64,000 nucleotides of DNA. Origin: Cytospora piceicola. Lineage: Eukaryota > Ascomycota > Sordariomycetes > Diaporthales > Cytosporaceae. Below are positions 11,243 to 24,063 of the stretch, piece by piece. Under the pieces are notes generated by a model that was not told where the DNA came from, ran no database searches, and was given only the letters and a program-made list of their open reading frames with translations. Within the stretch, counting starts at the first letter, position 1. Every line of letters begins with the position of its first letter. The position numbers were made by a program, and so were the translations under genes. The stretch covers positions 171,747 to 235,746 of the forward strand of contig JALQBC010000052.1 of assembly GCA_023375675.1 (NCBI GenBank), written 5' to 3'.

Positions 11243-11608
11243 ATGTATACCCCGGTAGTATCCCGTTCACTTGCGCCCCTTTTCACCATCATCCCACGCG
11301 CCGCCCCGGCGCCGGTTCCGAGATCGAATGTTTCAAAATATATAACTACGGCGGTAGGGAGAAGGGGTGCTACCGCAAGCACGAATACGACAATTGGTAT
11401 TGTAGTGGGGATTCTCGTCGGAATATTTGTCCTCGCCAGCGCTGCGTTCCTCTATCGATACCGTTACTCGGTCCGTTTTCATAAACGCAAACGAAGAAGG
11501 CATCGACACCACCACTCAAAAGGCTCCAACACATCTTCTGAAGGGGCCGCTCAGCCGCCGCCACAGCCTCAACCACCTCCAGCAACGGCAGAAGATCCGC
11601 CGGCATAG
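11243..11608 (+). CDS. Small single-pass membrane protein with basic juxtamembrane tail
   Basis: Single-exon frame of 121 aa. A Pro/Ala-rich N-terminal segment leads to an uncharged helix at residues about 51-70 (IGIVVGILVGIFVLASAAFL). It is followed immediately by a strongly basic stretch (YRYRYSVRFHKRKRRRHRHH) and a Pro/Gln-rich tail. This is the layout of a type I/III single-pass protein with a cytosolic basic anchor. Many ascomycetes encode small proteins of this layout with unknown function. A start further upstream or an unseen 5' exon is possible. No enzyme motif present. Confidence 0.55.
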   Translation: MYTPVVSRSLAPLFTIIPRAAPAPVPRSNVSKYITTAVGRRGATASTNTTIGIVVGILVGIFVLASAAFLYRYRYSVRFHKRKRRRHRHHHSKGSNTSSEGAAQPPPQPQPPPATAEDPPA

Positions 11609-12472
11609 ACGATCCGGCCTGGATATGCATAGACAGGGCTACGGACTGGACCGATTGGTGGCGTGGACAGGTTGGCCGTTGGCTCTTTGACATAGCTGGG
11701 TTCCAAGACATGTTTGTGAGGCTCTCACCATGGAGTTCGACTTATCTGTAAGTCAAGACCCGTGCAGTTGTTCTTGTTCCATTCGAGATCTGACCAAGCG
11801 GAAGATCAGTACGAGTATCTATGATTGAGCAAAAACCCATGATGGCATGGAGTGGGCATCAGAGTAGGGTGCACGGAGTTTGTGTTTCTCTTGCGCAAAG
11901 GAATTGTTTTTCCAAGTCGGAGCACGTAAATACGAAGTATTTCAGTATATGAGTGCTATTTCGGTGCCCTGCACAAGATCTTACAATGTATGCACATGGC
12001 ACAATTTCGAGCTCTGCAGACTGCATTCTCGAATCATTCAATGTTCGAGTTAGAATTACCGAGGAATCTCGAGACCAATATCACACTTCTGACGACAGTT
12101 CTCCTTGATATGTATCGATGGTCCACAGTAGGTGCTAACTTACGAATGCCCTCTTTAGGCTCAAAACGCCGGCATTAACACAGACGGTCTGTCTCACATT
12201 GATGTTCAGTTTATTAGCTAGTGCCTCTCATATGGTAGGAGGCCATGCCCGTCCCCACTGCAAGTCTATCAGTTCTCTAAGCATCTGTCGTCGGCCGCGG
12301 GGTCCGGCGAGGATCGATGTCAATATGGGGGCCGTATCTAACATCACATCACCCGGTTGCTGAAACGATGCAAAACGGGAAATATGTCAGGCTCCTAGAG
12401 GCAAATCAGGAGTCTAGTGACAATACATACAGGTTAGGGCCAGGGCCCGAGCCCAGTCCCAAGGAGCCGGAA
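11609..12472. other. Intergenic
   Basis: About 860 bases between the small membrane protein and the 3' end of the SDR pseudogene. Only short frames; nothing recognised. Confidence 0.5.
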
Positions 12473-13808
12473 CTACTTCCAATTCTTCAAAATAGTCTCG
12501 CCTTCCTCCAACTTAGCATACCGCACACTACTTTTCTATACTATATCTCTTTTCGAAGGATCCGTGGCCTCCACATTGTACGCCCTACGCTCCGAAATAT
12601 TTAGGTACACGCTTTTTGGCCATTTACAGAGCGGCGGCGGACCATAGGTAAACCCGGCGGCGATTATAACGCGAGCGGACTTATCCAGCGTGCGAAACGA
12701 GCTATTAAATAAAACCTTATCCTACAGGGCTGCTATAACAGGTACGAGGATCCCAAACATTGCGCCTCGAAGGAACTACGAGTTGCTTAGGGGAATGTTT
12801 CCGATGGATATAGCACCAGGGTTCAGAGTGTGGACTGATATCTGAATAAGGAGGGCGTTTTGGTCGAGACGACGTTGAAGTTCGTAACTGTCTTCGGGAT
12901 TACTTTATTAGCTGGCTGGATGCTGAAAAAAAAAGTAAAGATGTCTATGGGCTAGTGTTGTATTGCGGACGAGCTAGCAGTAAGTTTATTAGAGGAGGAC
13001 CTATATTATTATCACGCCGTACAGTTTAGAGATGTTGTAACGCCGGTACCCGGCCGTTTGAAATGTTAAATCGTTTTTGTTTGCGTTCTAAGTGCTGTCG
13101 GCAATAGTTTGAAGGTTATCGTAGATGACTTCCTCATACTTGTCCTCATAAAACGTTCCGTTAATAGAGTTATGCTAATTTTGAGGGCTATCGAGAAGCA
13201 ATGATTAGCGATGCACATCATGCGAGATGAACTTCCGGTAACCTCGAAGCTCTTTACGGGGACCCAGATCAGCCATATACTTGTGAGACTCACTGTCATC
13301 CAGAGATTACCTTCCCCTTCTGTCTGTCTATACTCCCAAGGTGTAACAAGGTTAAGAGCTAATGGCCGAGGTAGTTGGTGGCAAAGGTTATGTTTAGTCT
13401 ATCTTCTTCGGTCCAGGTCTGTACCGTAAATTACTTAATGCTCGCATTAAGCACTATGGCGCGGATAGGGGGGATCACGCCGGTCGCGATACGCGAGTTA
13501 ATAACCGCAGCTACTTTCCGTACGCTACTAGGCCGTGACAGGTTAAGCGATATCTTTTCGAAGCGGTGTGGTAAGTATGGCGGCGGCGTTGGTATCGCAG
13601 AAGCAGAATCAGATAAAACTTAGGGATGGGCTTTTCTGAGGGCAGCATCGAGGTCCCGCGTACACATAGGACTGTACGCCGTGTAGATGTCGTAAAAGGC
13701 TGCGAGTTCAGGATCTAAGACGATATTAGACACGACGGCGCTCCCGAGTTTTCCATTCTCGCCCATCAAGACGATTGAGCCCTTGGGGTTGACCATAACT
13801 TGTGGCAC
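12473..13808 (-). pseudogene. Short-chain dehydrogenase/reductase pseudogene with multiple stops
   Basis: Read on the minus strand, a full-length SDR can be followed in pieces. It begins near 13800 with GSIVLMGENGKLGSAVVSNI, a degraded TGxxGxxG nucleotide-binding motif. It continues with RPSSVRKVAAVINSR, IRAIVLNAS (NAG motif), FTVQTWTEE, ITFATNYLGH-stop-LLTLLHLGSID, then a frameshift. The RRYNISKLYGV region follows (YxxxK active-site lysine). Near 12650-12720 LFNSSFRTLDKSARVIIAA is readable, and the end reads RVYLNISER, DIV-stop-KSSVRYAKLEEGETILKNWK, stop at about 12473. Several stops replace expected Trp (TGG to TAG, for example near 13360) and others fit Gln loss. These are the changes expected from C-to-T mutation on either strand, as in repeat-induced point mutation. 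No functional product is likely. Confidence 0.8.
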
Positions 13809-14267
13809 TTCTCAGAGAGTGCTATTTTATTTGTAGGTAGCAAAAAGAAGACACGTGAACAGGACTCCGTGTATGGTAACATCACTTGTTGGAATGTAAG
13901 AGCGAAACCGGCCAATCTACTGCTCTGCATCGAGGTGTTGGTTCAGCGCCAGGACGGTACGGCGTAAAATCCCCCATCCTTGCAGCTGCACGTCTCAAAT
14001 TCAGGGGCCCAACTGGTCAAGATCCGCTGGAGGTTCCCACCATTTCCAATGCTGTGCCTCCAGATGTCTTAGGTGCGTCTGCAGGGAACAATAAACCGCC
14101 GGACATACGACGAGGGTCCCGAGGGTCGTAGCGACGCTTGGATCTATCATCTAAACCTTGGTACATTTGTAGCTATGGGTGGAGACCATGCCCCATCACC
14201 CTTTGGTCCACATAGACGTTACAGTGTTGTATAACAATCCGGATTGAAGCTATCAAAAATCAATATA
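13809..14267. other. Intergenic
   Basis: About 460 bases between the SDR pseudogene and the 3' end of the monooxygenase. Nothing recognised. Confidence 0.5.
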
Positions 14268-15837
14268 TTACAGCTTTGGCCTTACTCCGCCTCCCATCCC
14301 TTCCCTCGATCTCTTCCTTGCCTGCTCCCAGCCTTGTACATTCTCCGAGACTCTTCCCGTCCACACCTTCGCCCACTCCTTGTCGAATGATGGGAAAGGC
14401 CGCCCCGGCGTCCCAGGCCCTGGTTTACCCGCAATGTCACGCAGCAGCTCGAAGAACTCAGCATGGTGCGGAGCGATAGAGTAGTAGGCCTTCCCGCCTC
14501 GTAGTGCTGCCACTCGCTTCCGCTCCCATTCTCGCTGCTCCTCCACCGGTGGCAGAGGCTTCGACCGTCCGGCAAAGAATCTTGCCACAGCGACTGCTTG
14601 CCATTCATAGACTCTGAACGTGAAGCCCCCGTTCAACTGCATTCATCAGTCGTGTCAGTCAAAGATACTGGATTGGGGAAGTCGACTTGCTTACCATCCC
14701 GATCAGTGCCAGTGTCGGATCGTCAATATTCCACGTGTGCTGCCAAATCCCCGGGATGCGTCGATGTGCCCGTTTGATCCTCTCCTGAACCACCGGCAAG
14801 AATGGCAGGCTGAAGGTATACCCCGTCCCAAATATAACGTGGTCCACGTTATCGAGGTACGAACCGTCTTCGAAGAAGATCCTCCCGGACTCGGAGTCCA
14901 GTCTCGTGATTTGCTTTTTGACGGTGATATGAGGATCTTTCCACGGCTTCCATCCAAACGCCGGGTCCGGGTCACCTCGCAGTGAGGCATATACCGGCTG
15001 TTGTGCGTATGGCAGGACCTCGCCGATGATTTCGTACGCAGACACAGAGCCGCCTACCACGATGACTCGCTTTCCGTGATACCTCGAGCCATCACGGAAG
15101 TGCTTCGCGTGAAGGATCCGTCCGGGGAACTTTGCATCGTACTCAACTAGGCCGTCGATCTTGGGCATCCAGGGGACATTGTAGTGGCCACTTGCCACGA
15201 TCAAAGCATCGAATCTCTCCTCCCACCAGTGATTCCTCTGGCCTAGCTCTTTCCGCAGAGTGAGTACCCACTTGTTGCCCTTCTTCTCAGCCCGCTCGAC
15301 GGTGGTGTTCAGCTCCAGAAATTTCCGGAGCCCATTTCGGACGAATACGCCCTCGATCCACTCCCTAACAACCTCACGATGCTTGAATGGCGCCCCTGGC
15401 CCATCGCCTCTTGGTTCCGTAATGCCACCAAAAGATGAAGGGATATGGTTCCCGTGGAGGTGTTCGTGCAGTGCTGTGTCGGCGTAGCGAACTTCCTGGT
15501 TGTTTACTGCGTCGGACTTGGGGGTCTCTGTAGGCAGTTGTGATGGGACGGGGACTGGATTGTCTGCGTTTCCATCGAGAAGGTCCCGCAGATCAGGTAT
15601 CTTGAGAGATGCATCGGGTGTATAGACCCTGAAGGAAACAATTCATCAGTATCAGTCCGACTTTGCTGGCAGATACTTTCATATAAGTGTGATGGGGTGT
15701 CATTACCAGGTTCCCCCGGCCAATGATCTCCTGTCGAAGACACGGACTGTCTCGAATCTCTCCTCTTTTGCTAAAGCATCTGCAGCGGCGGCTCCTGCGG
15801 GACCGGCCCCGATGACCGCCACACTTCTGACGTTCAT
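14268..15837 (-). CDS. Flavin-containing monooxygenase
   Basis: FAD- and NADPH-dependent monooxygenase, inserting one oxygen into a nucleophilic or carbonyl substrate that cannot be predicted. Three exons: 15837-15707, 15628-14695 and 14636-14268. Introns are 78 nt (donor GTAATG, acceptor TTCAG) and 58 nt (donor GTAAGC, acceptor TGCAG). The protein is 477 aa. Visible motifs: FAD-binding GAGPAG at residues 10-15 (VAVIGAGPAGAAAADAL), LAGGTWVYTPD across the first splice, the FMO fingerprint-like FPGRILHAKHF (FxGxxxHxxxF), an NADPH-binding VIVVGGSVSAYEI and the ATG-like VIFGTGYTFSLPFLP. All key motifs are intact. It lies next to the SDR pseudogene, so both could be remnants of one metabolic locus; that is inference only. 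Confidence 0.9.
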
Positions 15838-18800
15838 GTTCGTTACCGGCTTGTATGTAAGCAAGACAATGTCTGTCCCAGCGGTAATGCAGAGCTAGGT
15901 CGAGCGGCCGCGGAGGTTCGAATAAAATATAACCTGTCAGTTCTCGTGCGTCAAGGGCCCCAAGACTAAGGGGTTCTGATGAGGAGGGGCGGAGGGATAT
16001 TCAAAGTACGACGCAACCTCAGTCCTTCCCTCCCCCCCTCCCCCTATGCGCCCCTTGGACTTGGTCACCGACTTATTCGCGTATGGCGGTGTTGCTGCCT
16101 TCCTCATACCGTCGCCGCTCTTTTCTGTTGCTTTTTATGCACCTAATAGTAGGCTGGTCGCACAGACGAGCATAGGGCCTCACGGGCTTCCAATGGGGCG
16201 GCGTCAACGGTCCCAAGTGGCCGAGAGGCGTTGATGGCACCCGCAATTGGTCAAAAAAACGTGGTTGAAGATGAGTCGGCAGGTTTTATTCATGAATTAC
16301 CAAGCCACATTGTACAAGTACTTGTGCCTGTCACGATCCAATCATCACCGGGTTAAAGCTGGTCACAGAGAACCTGACATGATTACAGAGATCATACCTG
16401 AGCGTTCCAGGTGCCGTCTTCAAATGTTGGTATGTTCAACAGCTTCAGATATCTGCTAGCGGAAGACATTCCAGAGGAACCACTTTCACCCCAGGATACA
16501 ACTTTGTTCCCGAAATTTACCGGGACGTACTGTGAGGATTATAAGGGAGTTGGTACATGTTAGTAATTACTAATGGGTTGTAGAGCTATCCTGACATTTA
16601 GCTCAGACTCTCAGGGGCACCTCAACCGCCCGTAATCTTGTATAACCTCAAAATTCCATAACCTGTTATTCCTCGGCGCAGACGTTCGTATTAGGTTATA
16701 GCTCCGCACACGGCATGGCCTATATCAGCCATTAATTTTACTCTTCGAGATAATTACACAATAATGTCTCAGAAGGGGTCTATTCCAGATGGCCTTTTGT
16801 ATGTTCCATTGGAAGGGTCGCATTAGGCTATTCGAAAATCACCATTACTTGTGTTGGCATGTCTGAATCCCGACCAGAAAAGCGCACATCAAATTAGGTG
16901 CATGTTTGTGCGTGCATATGTATGTAATACGGTATTTTTCCAAAAGAGACAATCTTTAGCGGTCAAGGCTTTGCTTCTTCCCGGCCTTCTTTTATCTGCC
17001 GATCTCTTCACCACAACACTCAGCCTTGAAATTCCACGGCTATTGTTTCAGAAGTATTAATCTAAAAAAGATGACTGCGCCAGGATCACCTTTTCACTAG
17101 ATCTGGCTGCAAAGTCATGGTGTCAGCGCCGAGCATATCATCCCAAGGCACATTGGCATATCAAATGTAGGAAGTTGTATTATCTATATTAACACCATGA
17201 GCAGTGATCCAGTCGCAACCCGTGTCTTTATGTCAATTGCGTGTTCTCAACGCCTACCACAAGCCACCCATCTCCTCTGAGCACAGGATACCCAACTGCC
17301 GTAAGTGTATCTAACATTGATCGTATCAATAACCGCGGGGGCTGGCGGTTGTCGATGTGCATGTGTTGGGCTTGATCGAGTCTCGGTAATAATAGACATC
17401 ACGCAATAATTAAGCCGCAGTCTACGTAGTTGTGCTAGATTGATGCCAACTTGTGATCATCAAAAGGAAGTTCATGTGCGTAATTTTCAAATCTAATTTC
17501 AGAAGTACGGAACGGTGACGGACATCGTCCCCTGGACGGGTTCAGCCTTGACTGTAACACGTGCATATGCAGTAGTGTGAGTGGCGCGGCCGGGGCCATA
17601 CCTGAGTAACTGATGGATGGGACGGCCGTTTCCGGTGTCGTGGATGGCTCTACGGTGAAAGATTTGGCTGAGAGAGTCTCACGATGGCTGGGAACGTTGA
17701 ACAGAGATGCCTTGCTGAGGACAGTAAGATGCAGTTCTCCTTGACGTGGTGGTTGAGGGTGTCTATAATTAGGTCGTTCGGCTGCAGAATCTAGATGAAA
17801 TGATGCCCAGTAAAGAGTCACATGGCTTCGGGTATGGTCAATGGTAATACAATGCAGGTGGGCAAGTTCTACCTGTTCCTGTCCGTCCTAAGGTGCTGTG
17901 GACAAGTGATCTGTTCGAGCCGCTAAGTTGTATGCTATCAGTCCCATGTTGTTGTAAGCCGATAAAGACCTCCGAGTCTGTCGCAATCCATACCTGACTG
18001 GTTTTATCAGTGATACTTCGATTATGAATAATAAAATTATGAATAATTAAGAATAAAAAACCCAAGCCGTCCAAATACCTCGCCATGCATGAATGAGAGC
18101 AACATACCCAAGTAGGGTCTCGCCGCGGGCCGAGATGATCCCTGATGTCATGAATGGGCTGCGATTTGAGCCGGCCAAAGCAGCCATTTGGTGCCGTTCA
18201 TTAATACCTTGAACTTTAGATCTCATGGTCCGATAGACGACAAATTCCTGCGAGTTGTTATGCTGTCTTCATAGACCGGCCCAGTGCCTGTAACCTAAGT
18301 CGAGGCATTCAATGTTTCATGTCAGGGGCATTTCAGACTCGGTGAAGAAGTCAACCCTGGAATACTTGAGTAATTATACAGGTGCCAGCACATGAGGCTA
18401 AGGCAACACTTTTCGTGAAGCCTACACCTAATTATTGAGCTCAAGAGCCGCCTCAACTTCGATCAATCAGGGGTAGGGGAATAAATTACCCATGGCACAT
18501 GGCTATCCTTTGGGCCACCCTTGACCAGGCCACCAAGACATGGACGTGGACACATAATTATTGTTGTTATTATTATCATTTTCTTGGCCCGAAAATGAAG
18601 GCGACGTATGTAGGTACCGATGCTTTGGGCAAAGCGGTGTGCTTGTGAAGTACGGCTTGCATAGTACCACGATGACGACGAAGACGGATTGGCTTTATGT
18701 TGTTGATCATCCGCACCAGGTAATGTCCATCACGTGGGGTAGAGCGTGGAGAAATGGGGCTTTCTCCGGATTCTCGTGGCTTGCTTACCCACATCTCCAC

Positions 18801-19197
18801 CTCCTCGGAGAGGTGTGAGTGGAGGTGGATACTGGGTGGGCCATGTCGGCATCTTGATGCGGGGGAGAAAGGAAAGCAATTACCGGGAGATTCTCTCTAG
18901 CTGTCTACCTAAGGAGATAAGCCCTGGAGCCGGTTGGGCTGCATGTACTGTGCTGGCACTTACAATTATGTCGGGAGAGAGAAACCCCGAGAAGGAGGCA
19001 CATGACGGCACACATCTGATTAAACCTTGGAGGAATGGTGATTCTTCCTTTGGACGTTGGGGTCCTTGTTACAATAATCACCTGCCAGCTCGTCTGTCGT
19101 AGTCGAGTCCTTCAAGGTGTGGTCCCAAGTATCACTGCTGCTCTGGTACACCTGAGTTGTCACTTGTCAGCACGATCTCTTTTGGTCTTTGCAAACC
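15838..19197. other. Gene-poor intergenic stretch of 3.3 kb
   Basis: The longest stretch without a supported gene. The biggest frame is 128 codons on the minus strand (17435-17821) and has no domain. A C-rich tract lies near 16025-16045. AT-rich patches near 16540-16780 hint at decayed sequence, but I could not assign a parent element. Confidence 0.5.
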
Positions 19198-21107
19198 ATG
19201 TCAGCATCAAATGCAGGAGATGAGGCTCCTGAGAGGCCCAGACCCTCGACAGTCTGGGAGGATATGAAGGCATATCGAAGGACCTACTGGCTGACAGCAG
19301 TGACATCCTTTGGTGGTATGCTTTTTGGGTTAGTCTCACCGCACTATTGTCCATCACATCAGCACATCCTATTGAAGTTGGTGTGACTACCCTTACCTGA
19401 AGTGACGCTGACCAAAAGTGCCCGGTAACAGCTGGGATACAGGTCTCATCGGTGGCGTTTTGACGATGGATGCTTTTCAGAATTCTTTCGATCTTGATAG
19501 TGACAGCCCCTACTTTTCCAATCTCCAGGGCAACATTGTCTCGGTCCTCCAGGGCGGTTGCTTCTTCGGAGCTGCTGCTTCATTCTGGCTCAGTGACAAG
19601 ATTGGCCGTAAATGGTCCCTCATCTGCGCTGATCTGATCTTCCTCGCCGGTTCCGTCATCCAAACCTGCTCGGGCATTGGCACGACAGATCTGGCACAGC
19701 TCTACGTCGGCCGGTTCATTGGAGGGTTCGGTGTTGGGCTCATCAGTGCCGTTGTCCCGACATACATCGGCGAGAATGCCAACAGGGAAATCCGTGGACG
19801 CTGTATCGGGTGTATGCAACTCTTCAACGTCACCGGCATAATGCTTAGTTACTTCGTCAACTACGGCATCAGTCTCCAGATCACGAGTTCTACCAACTCG
19901 GCAAAGTGGCGCATCCCCTTCGCCCTGCAAATGCTGCCCGGGGTCCTTCTCCTTCTCGTCTTCTTCGAGAACGAGTCACCACGCTGGCTCGTCGAAAAGA
20001 AGCGATTCGCACAGGCCAAGAAAGCTCTGTCCCGTGTGCGAGCCCGCTCGCCTGACGACCCAAAACTTTGCGAGGAACTGGCCGACATCGTCGCTGACTT
20101 CGAGGGCAAGGAAAGGTTATCCATCACACAACAAGTGCGGGCTGCTTGCTCTAGCAAGGCAATGTTCTACCAGTCATCCATGGCTGTCATTCTCATGTTT
20201 TGGCAGCAGTGGACTGGTACAAATTCGATAAACTACTACAGTCCCCAAGTCTTCCAGAGCGTTGGGCTCACAAGCAGCTCTGCGGGCCTGTTCGCTACTG
20301 GTATTTATGGTGTGGTGAAGGTGGTGTTTACGACTTTGGGCCTCATGTTTGGCGTTGAGCAGGCTGGAAGAAAGGTAAGAAGGCTTCACCCTGGGCACCG
20401 GTGCATTATAGTCCACACCTGATATTATACTAACCGACCATCTTTCCACTCGTAATAGTGGTCTCTCATCACGGGTGCTGCTGGTCAAGCTTTCGCCATG
20501 TTTTATATTGGGGCCAATATGGCGGTGCATCCCAACGATTCGAGTCTATCTGGCAACAACATTTTCGCAATTATATGTGTATATCTGTTTGTTGTATTCT
20601 ACTCGTTTGGGTGGGGCCCCATACCTTACGTCCTGTCGTCAGAATGTTCTCCCAATCATGGTAGGTCTCTGGCTGGATATCATTCCCAGGCCATTCTCCT
20701 TTCAAGAGTCCTTCGCAAGCTAACATATCGCTACAGTCCGCTCATTGATTATGTCCGCGTCTCTCATGACGCAGTGGCTTTTTAACTTCGTGATCGCCAA
20801 ACTCACCCCCATCATGCTAGACCGCATTACGTACGGGACCTTTCTACTGTTTGGTGCTTGCTGCATTGTTATGCTCTTCTACGCAGTTTTCTGCGTTCCG
20901 GAGACTAAGGGTGTACCTCTCGAGAGCGTTAGCCTTCTCTTCGAGGGCAATATTATAGCTGGGGCTACGAAGGACACAATCCCGAGTCTTAGTCGGGCGA
21001 AGAAGCTGCAAACCCTCAACCTGGTTGATGGAGCAAGATGGGCCGGTGACAGCAAGGCAGTTGGTGATGCGGATGAGGAAGCCGAACACGCGGTGCATGT
21101 GGCCTGA
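19198..21107 (+). CDS. MFS sugar transporter
   Basis: Major facilitator superfamily sugar porter of the plasma membrane, 548 aa, 12 predicted membrane segments. Four exons: 19198-19328, 19432-20374, 20459-20660 and 20737-21107. Introns are 103, 84 and 76 nt; the second has a TACTAAC branch site. Motifs: GWDTGLIGGVLTM after splice 1, SDKIGRKWSL (GRK loop 2-3), GRFIGGFGVG, IGENANREIRGR, NESPRWLVEKKR (PESPRWL-like), the sugar-porter QQWTGTNSINYYSP in TM7, and PETKGVPLE after TM12. A TTG codon nine bases upstream is in frame, but ATG at 19198 is the natural start. It lies 850 bp upstream of a pectinesterase on the same strand, which makes pectin-derived sugar such as galacturonate a possible substrate; the sequence alone does not decide. 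Confidence 0.92.
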
Positions 21108-21954
21108 GTTCTATCTGGCTGAGGTGGTCACTAGGAGTACGGCAAACATGGCAGCTAAATGCAATATATCCTTATGACGAAGATGGTTATATCGTTTCGA
21201 GACTTGACGGGCACAGTGTAGCTGACGGGCTCTGTAAATGGTTACGTGCGGCTTATGTAGACGTCTTATGAGTACCAGTACTTTCAATAGTATCTACACC
21301 CCCCGTAATTAGAGTAACGGTCCACACGTGGACATATACCAAGCCTATCGTGATTGTTTGATCTCTATGGAAGATTATTGGTGTTTATTTCCGTCTTGGT
21401 GGCGCTCTGCAAGCTTACACACGTGTGGATGTACAGACACTGGCGGCTCTTCAATGGCTTCTCCCCGCATCGTTTATATGAGGCCCGACCCTCTGGGATT
21501 AATTTGAAACGTCAAGATCAACTCTGAAAGGTGGGACAATTTGGTGATGTCGATCGCTTGTGTGGGGATCCATGTGCCCCTTAATCAAGTTCAACTGCAT
21601 TTATACGACCCTCAGGAACGGAACCAGCCAAGCCGCCGCCATGTCTTTGGAAAGGAAACGGTTGTAGGTAGGGTGAGACCTGGAGGAAGTCGTTTCACAC
21701 GCCGGCAAGCCACAGAAAATCATACTGTGTAATCAATTCCCATATGAGTGATACCTGCCAAGAGCCTAGGCGCACCCTTCTCAACCCATCCAGAATAATA
21801 TAATTATAGGCATCTCGAGGTATATGCAAGCCTCTTGGCTCACGATAAATTCGGCAACATGTATTGAGTTGGCTTAGTTTACTCATAGGACAGATCCTTT
21901 TGCTTGTAGGTTAACGCTCATTTCATTCTATCTCTTCGTTTCTCAGTCATCAAT
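21108..21954. other. Intergenic between transporter and pectinesterase
   Basis: About 850 bases holding the transporter 3' UTR and the pectinesterase promoter. Nothing else recognised. Confidence 0.55.
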
Positions 21955-23051
21955 ATGAAATCCATTGCTTTCACCACCGCTCTGGCGGCCACTGTTTCTG
22001 CCACAGCCCGCTCCTCGCCTCCTGATGGCGCAGTTACTGTTTGCACCTCTGGCGGCTGTGACCACACCACGGTAAGTGCATCCAAGCACCCGAGGTATTT
22101 TCCAAAATCCTTTTATGACCAAGGTGTTGAATAATTTGCAGATCCAGGATGCCGTTGACGCAACGTCGACTGGGAGCATCTTTATTTACAGTGGTACATA
22201 CACTGAGCAGGTAGGTGGTACCCATTAATACTATTCACTAGCTTCGCTGTTGGGCTGACATGGCAGCAAAGGTTACCATCTCCAAGTCCGCCGGTGGACT
22301 TGCCATCTATGGAGAGACCACTGACACCTCTTCCTACTCCGGCAATGTTGTCAGTCTCGAGTACAACATGAGCCAGGCCAGTGGTGCAGGCAGCAACATG
22401 GCGACGGCTGCTCTGATCAACCAAGGCACCAATACCTCAGTATACAACATCGATATCAAGAACACCTACGGCAAAGGGTCTCAAGCCGTTGCTTTAGCTG
22501 CCTACAATAAGCATCAGGGGTACTATGGTGTCGGAATTTACAGTTACCAGGACACTCTTCTCGCCGAGCAGGGCACCCAGATCTACGCCAACTGCTACAT
22601 CGAGGGGGCGACCGACTTCATCTTCGGACATGAGGGTCTCGTCTGGATCACCAACAGCACCATCGGCGTCTCTGGTGCCGGCAGCATCACCGCTTCCGGC
22701 CGTGACTCTGCAGACTCGGACAGCTACTACGTGATAACCGACTCCACCGTGACGACGGCCTCCGGGGCCAGTGTCTCCCCGGGCAACGTCTATCTCGGCC
22801 GCCCGTGGCGGGCGTATGCCCGAGTGGCCTTCCAGCGCACCGAGCTGCCCGACCTCATCAACAGCGCCGGGTGGAGCCTCTGGCACAAAGACGACCCCCG
22901 TACCGACGGTGTTGTGTACGGGGAGTTTGAAAATTCCGGCGATGGTGCTTCTGGCGATCGCGACTATGAGACGGTGCTGAGCGCGGCGCTTGAAATTGCC
23001 GACATTCTGGGTAGTGATTATTCTGACTGGGTCGATGCTACGTACAACTAG
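21955..23051 (+). CDS. Secreted pectin methylesterase (CE8)
   Basis: Hydrolyses methyl esters of homogalacturonan outside the cell, preparing pectin for lyases and polygalacturonases. Three exons: 21955-22071, 22142-22210 and 22272-23051; introns 70 and 61 nt. The second acceptor is AAAG, chosen because it restores EQVTISKSAGGLAIYG, which fits the family EQVYI...IYG with no gap. The protein is 321 aa, typical of fungal CE8. Residues 1-18 look like a signal peptide. Catalytic region: YSYQDTLL (D156), EGATDFIFG (D177, nucleophile), LGRPWR (R239). All are intact. A weaker alternative for intron 2 (donor GTGGTA, acceptor GGCAG) would add two residues. The gene follows a sugar transporter on the same strand. 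Confidence 0.93.
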
Positions 23052-24063
23052 GGTCAGTCTTTGGGAATGATCAATGATATCAATGACTTAAGTAACCTAA
23101 GACAGTGGCGGTTCCAAGTGCACACACAATATTGAACCATTCTGCTGGTCAGAACCGTGGACAGTTTCGAATTGTGATCTCAGGCCGGTGTGAGATGGGA
23201 AATGTGATCATTGGAAAAGGCGAGGGATAGCTTGAGGGCACCGGGACATACCAGTTGACCTAAGCAAAGTAGGTATTGATTCAGATGATGACACTGGAGT
23301 GTAAACCTACAACTTCGAAAGGGCATTGGAACCATATAAATATCATACCATGCAACCTCGAAGAGTTGAATTCTTTGGACATATGTGATGGCTAAAAAGG
23401 AAGTAATCAATTGACCTGAGTCTGGTTTCGGCTTCGGATATATGCGAGGTCAAGGCGGCAAATGCTGTGCCGATGACAACAGCTAATTACGGAGAACGAC
23501 TGCATAAATGACGACCTCCCAGGCTTGCTTGTGGATTGTCGGCGTTCGACCTTCCGAAACGGGCCATGCACATGTGCTTGATGGCAATATCAGCTGTTGA
23601 AATCTGTCATAATTGTCTTTTGTCGGTCAGTGTCGGAAGCATGCGCAGATACCTAAGTACCAGATCCCTTAACACCGGAAGCGGGACTTGGGATCGGGAG
23701 GGCGGAAGTTCGTTTCGGAAGTACGTTTGCTGTGACATTATCTTCATTGGGCGAACTCCCCTTTTGTGTACATTGATGTAATCCATCTCGACAGAACCCT
23801 GTGGCCTCATCGACGTTGTTTGACTTCCCCATGTACAATAATTAGTGGTAGCAACTTTGTCTCCATTTGAGCACTCCCCAGATAAACACAACGGCGACGC
23901 ATGATTTTCCTGAAATACTTAGTAAGGAATCAGGTATCATTCCTTTTGGCATCTTGAGGTCTCCGGGTGGACTTCTTCCAGGTCAACCAAGGTGTGCCAA
24001 TACTACGGCCGAAATTACCGAGCGGGCTTGACTTCGACTTTGTCACCGAACGACACCACCGCC
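23052..24063. other. Intergenic
   Basis: About 1 kb between the pectinesterase and the HglS-type gene. Short frames only; nothing recognised. Confidence 0.55.

Noticed and set aside
16205..16240. tRNA-like AGTGGCCGAGAGGCG segment
   Set aside because: Resembles a D-arm/A-box, but no acceptor pairing, anticodon arm or GGTTCGA B-box follows.
17435..17821. 128-codon minus-strand frame in the gene-poor stretch
   Set aside because: No recognisable motif and no support from splice or promoter context.
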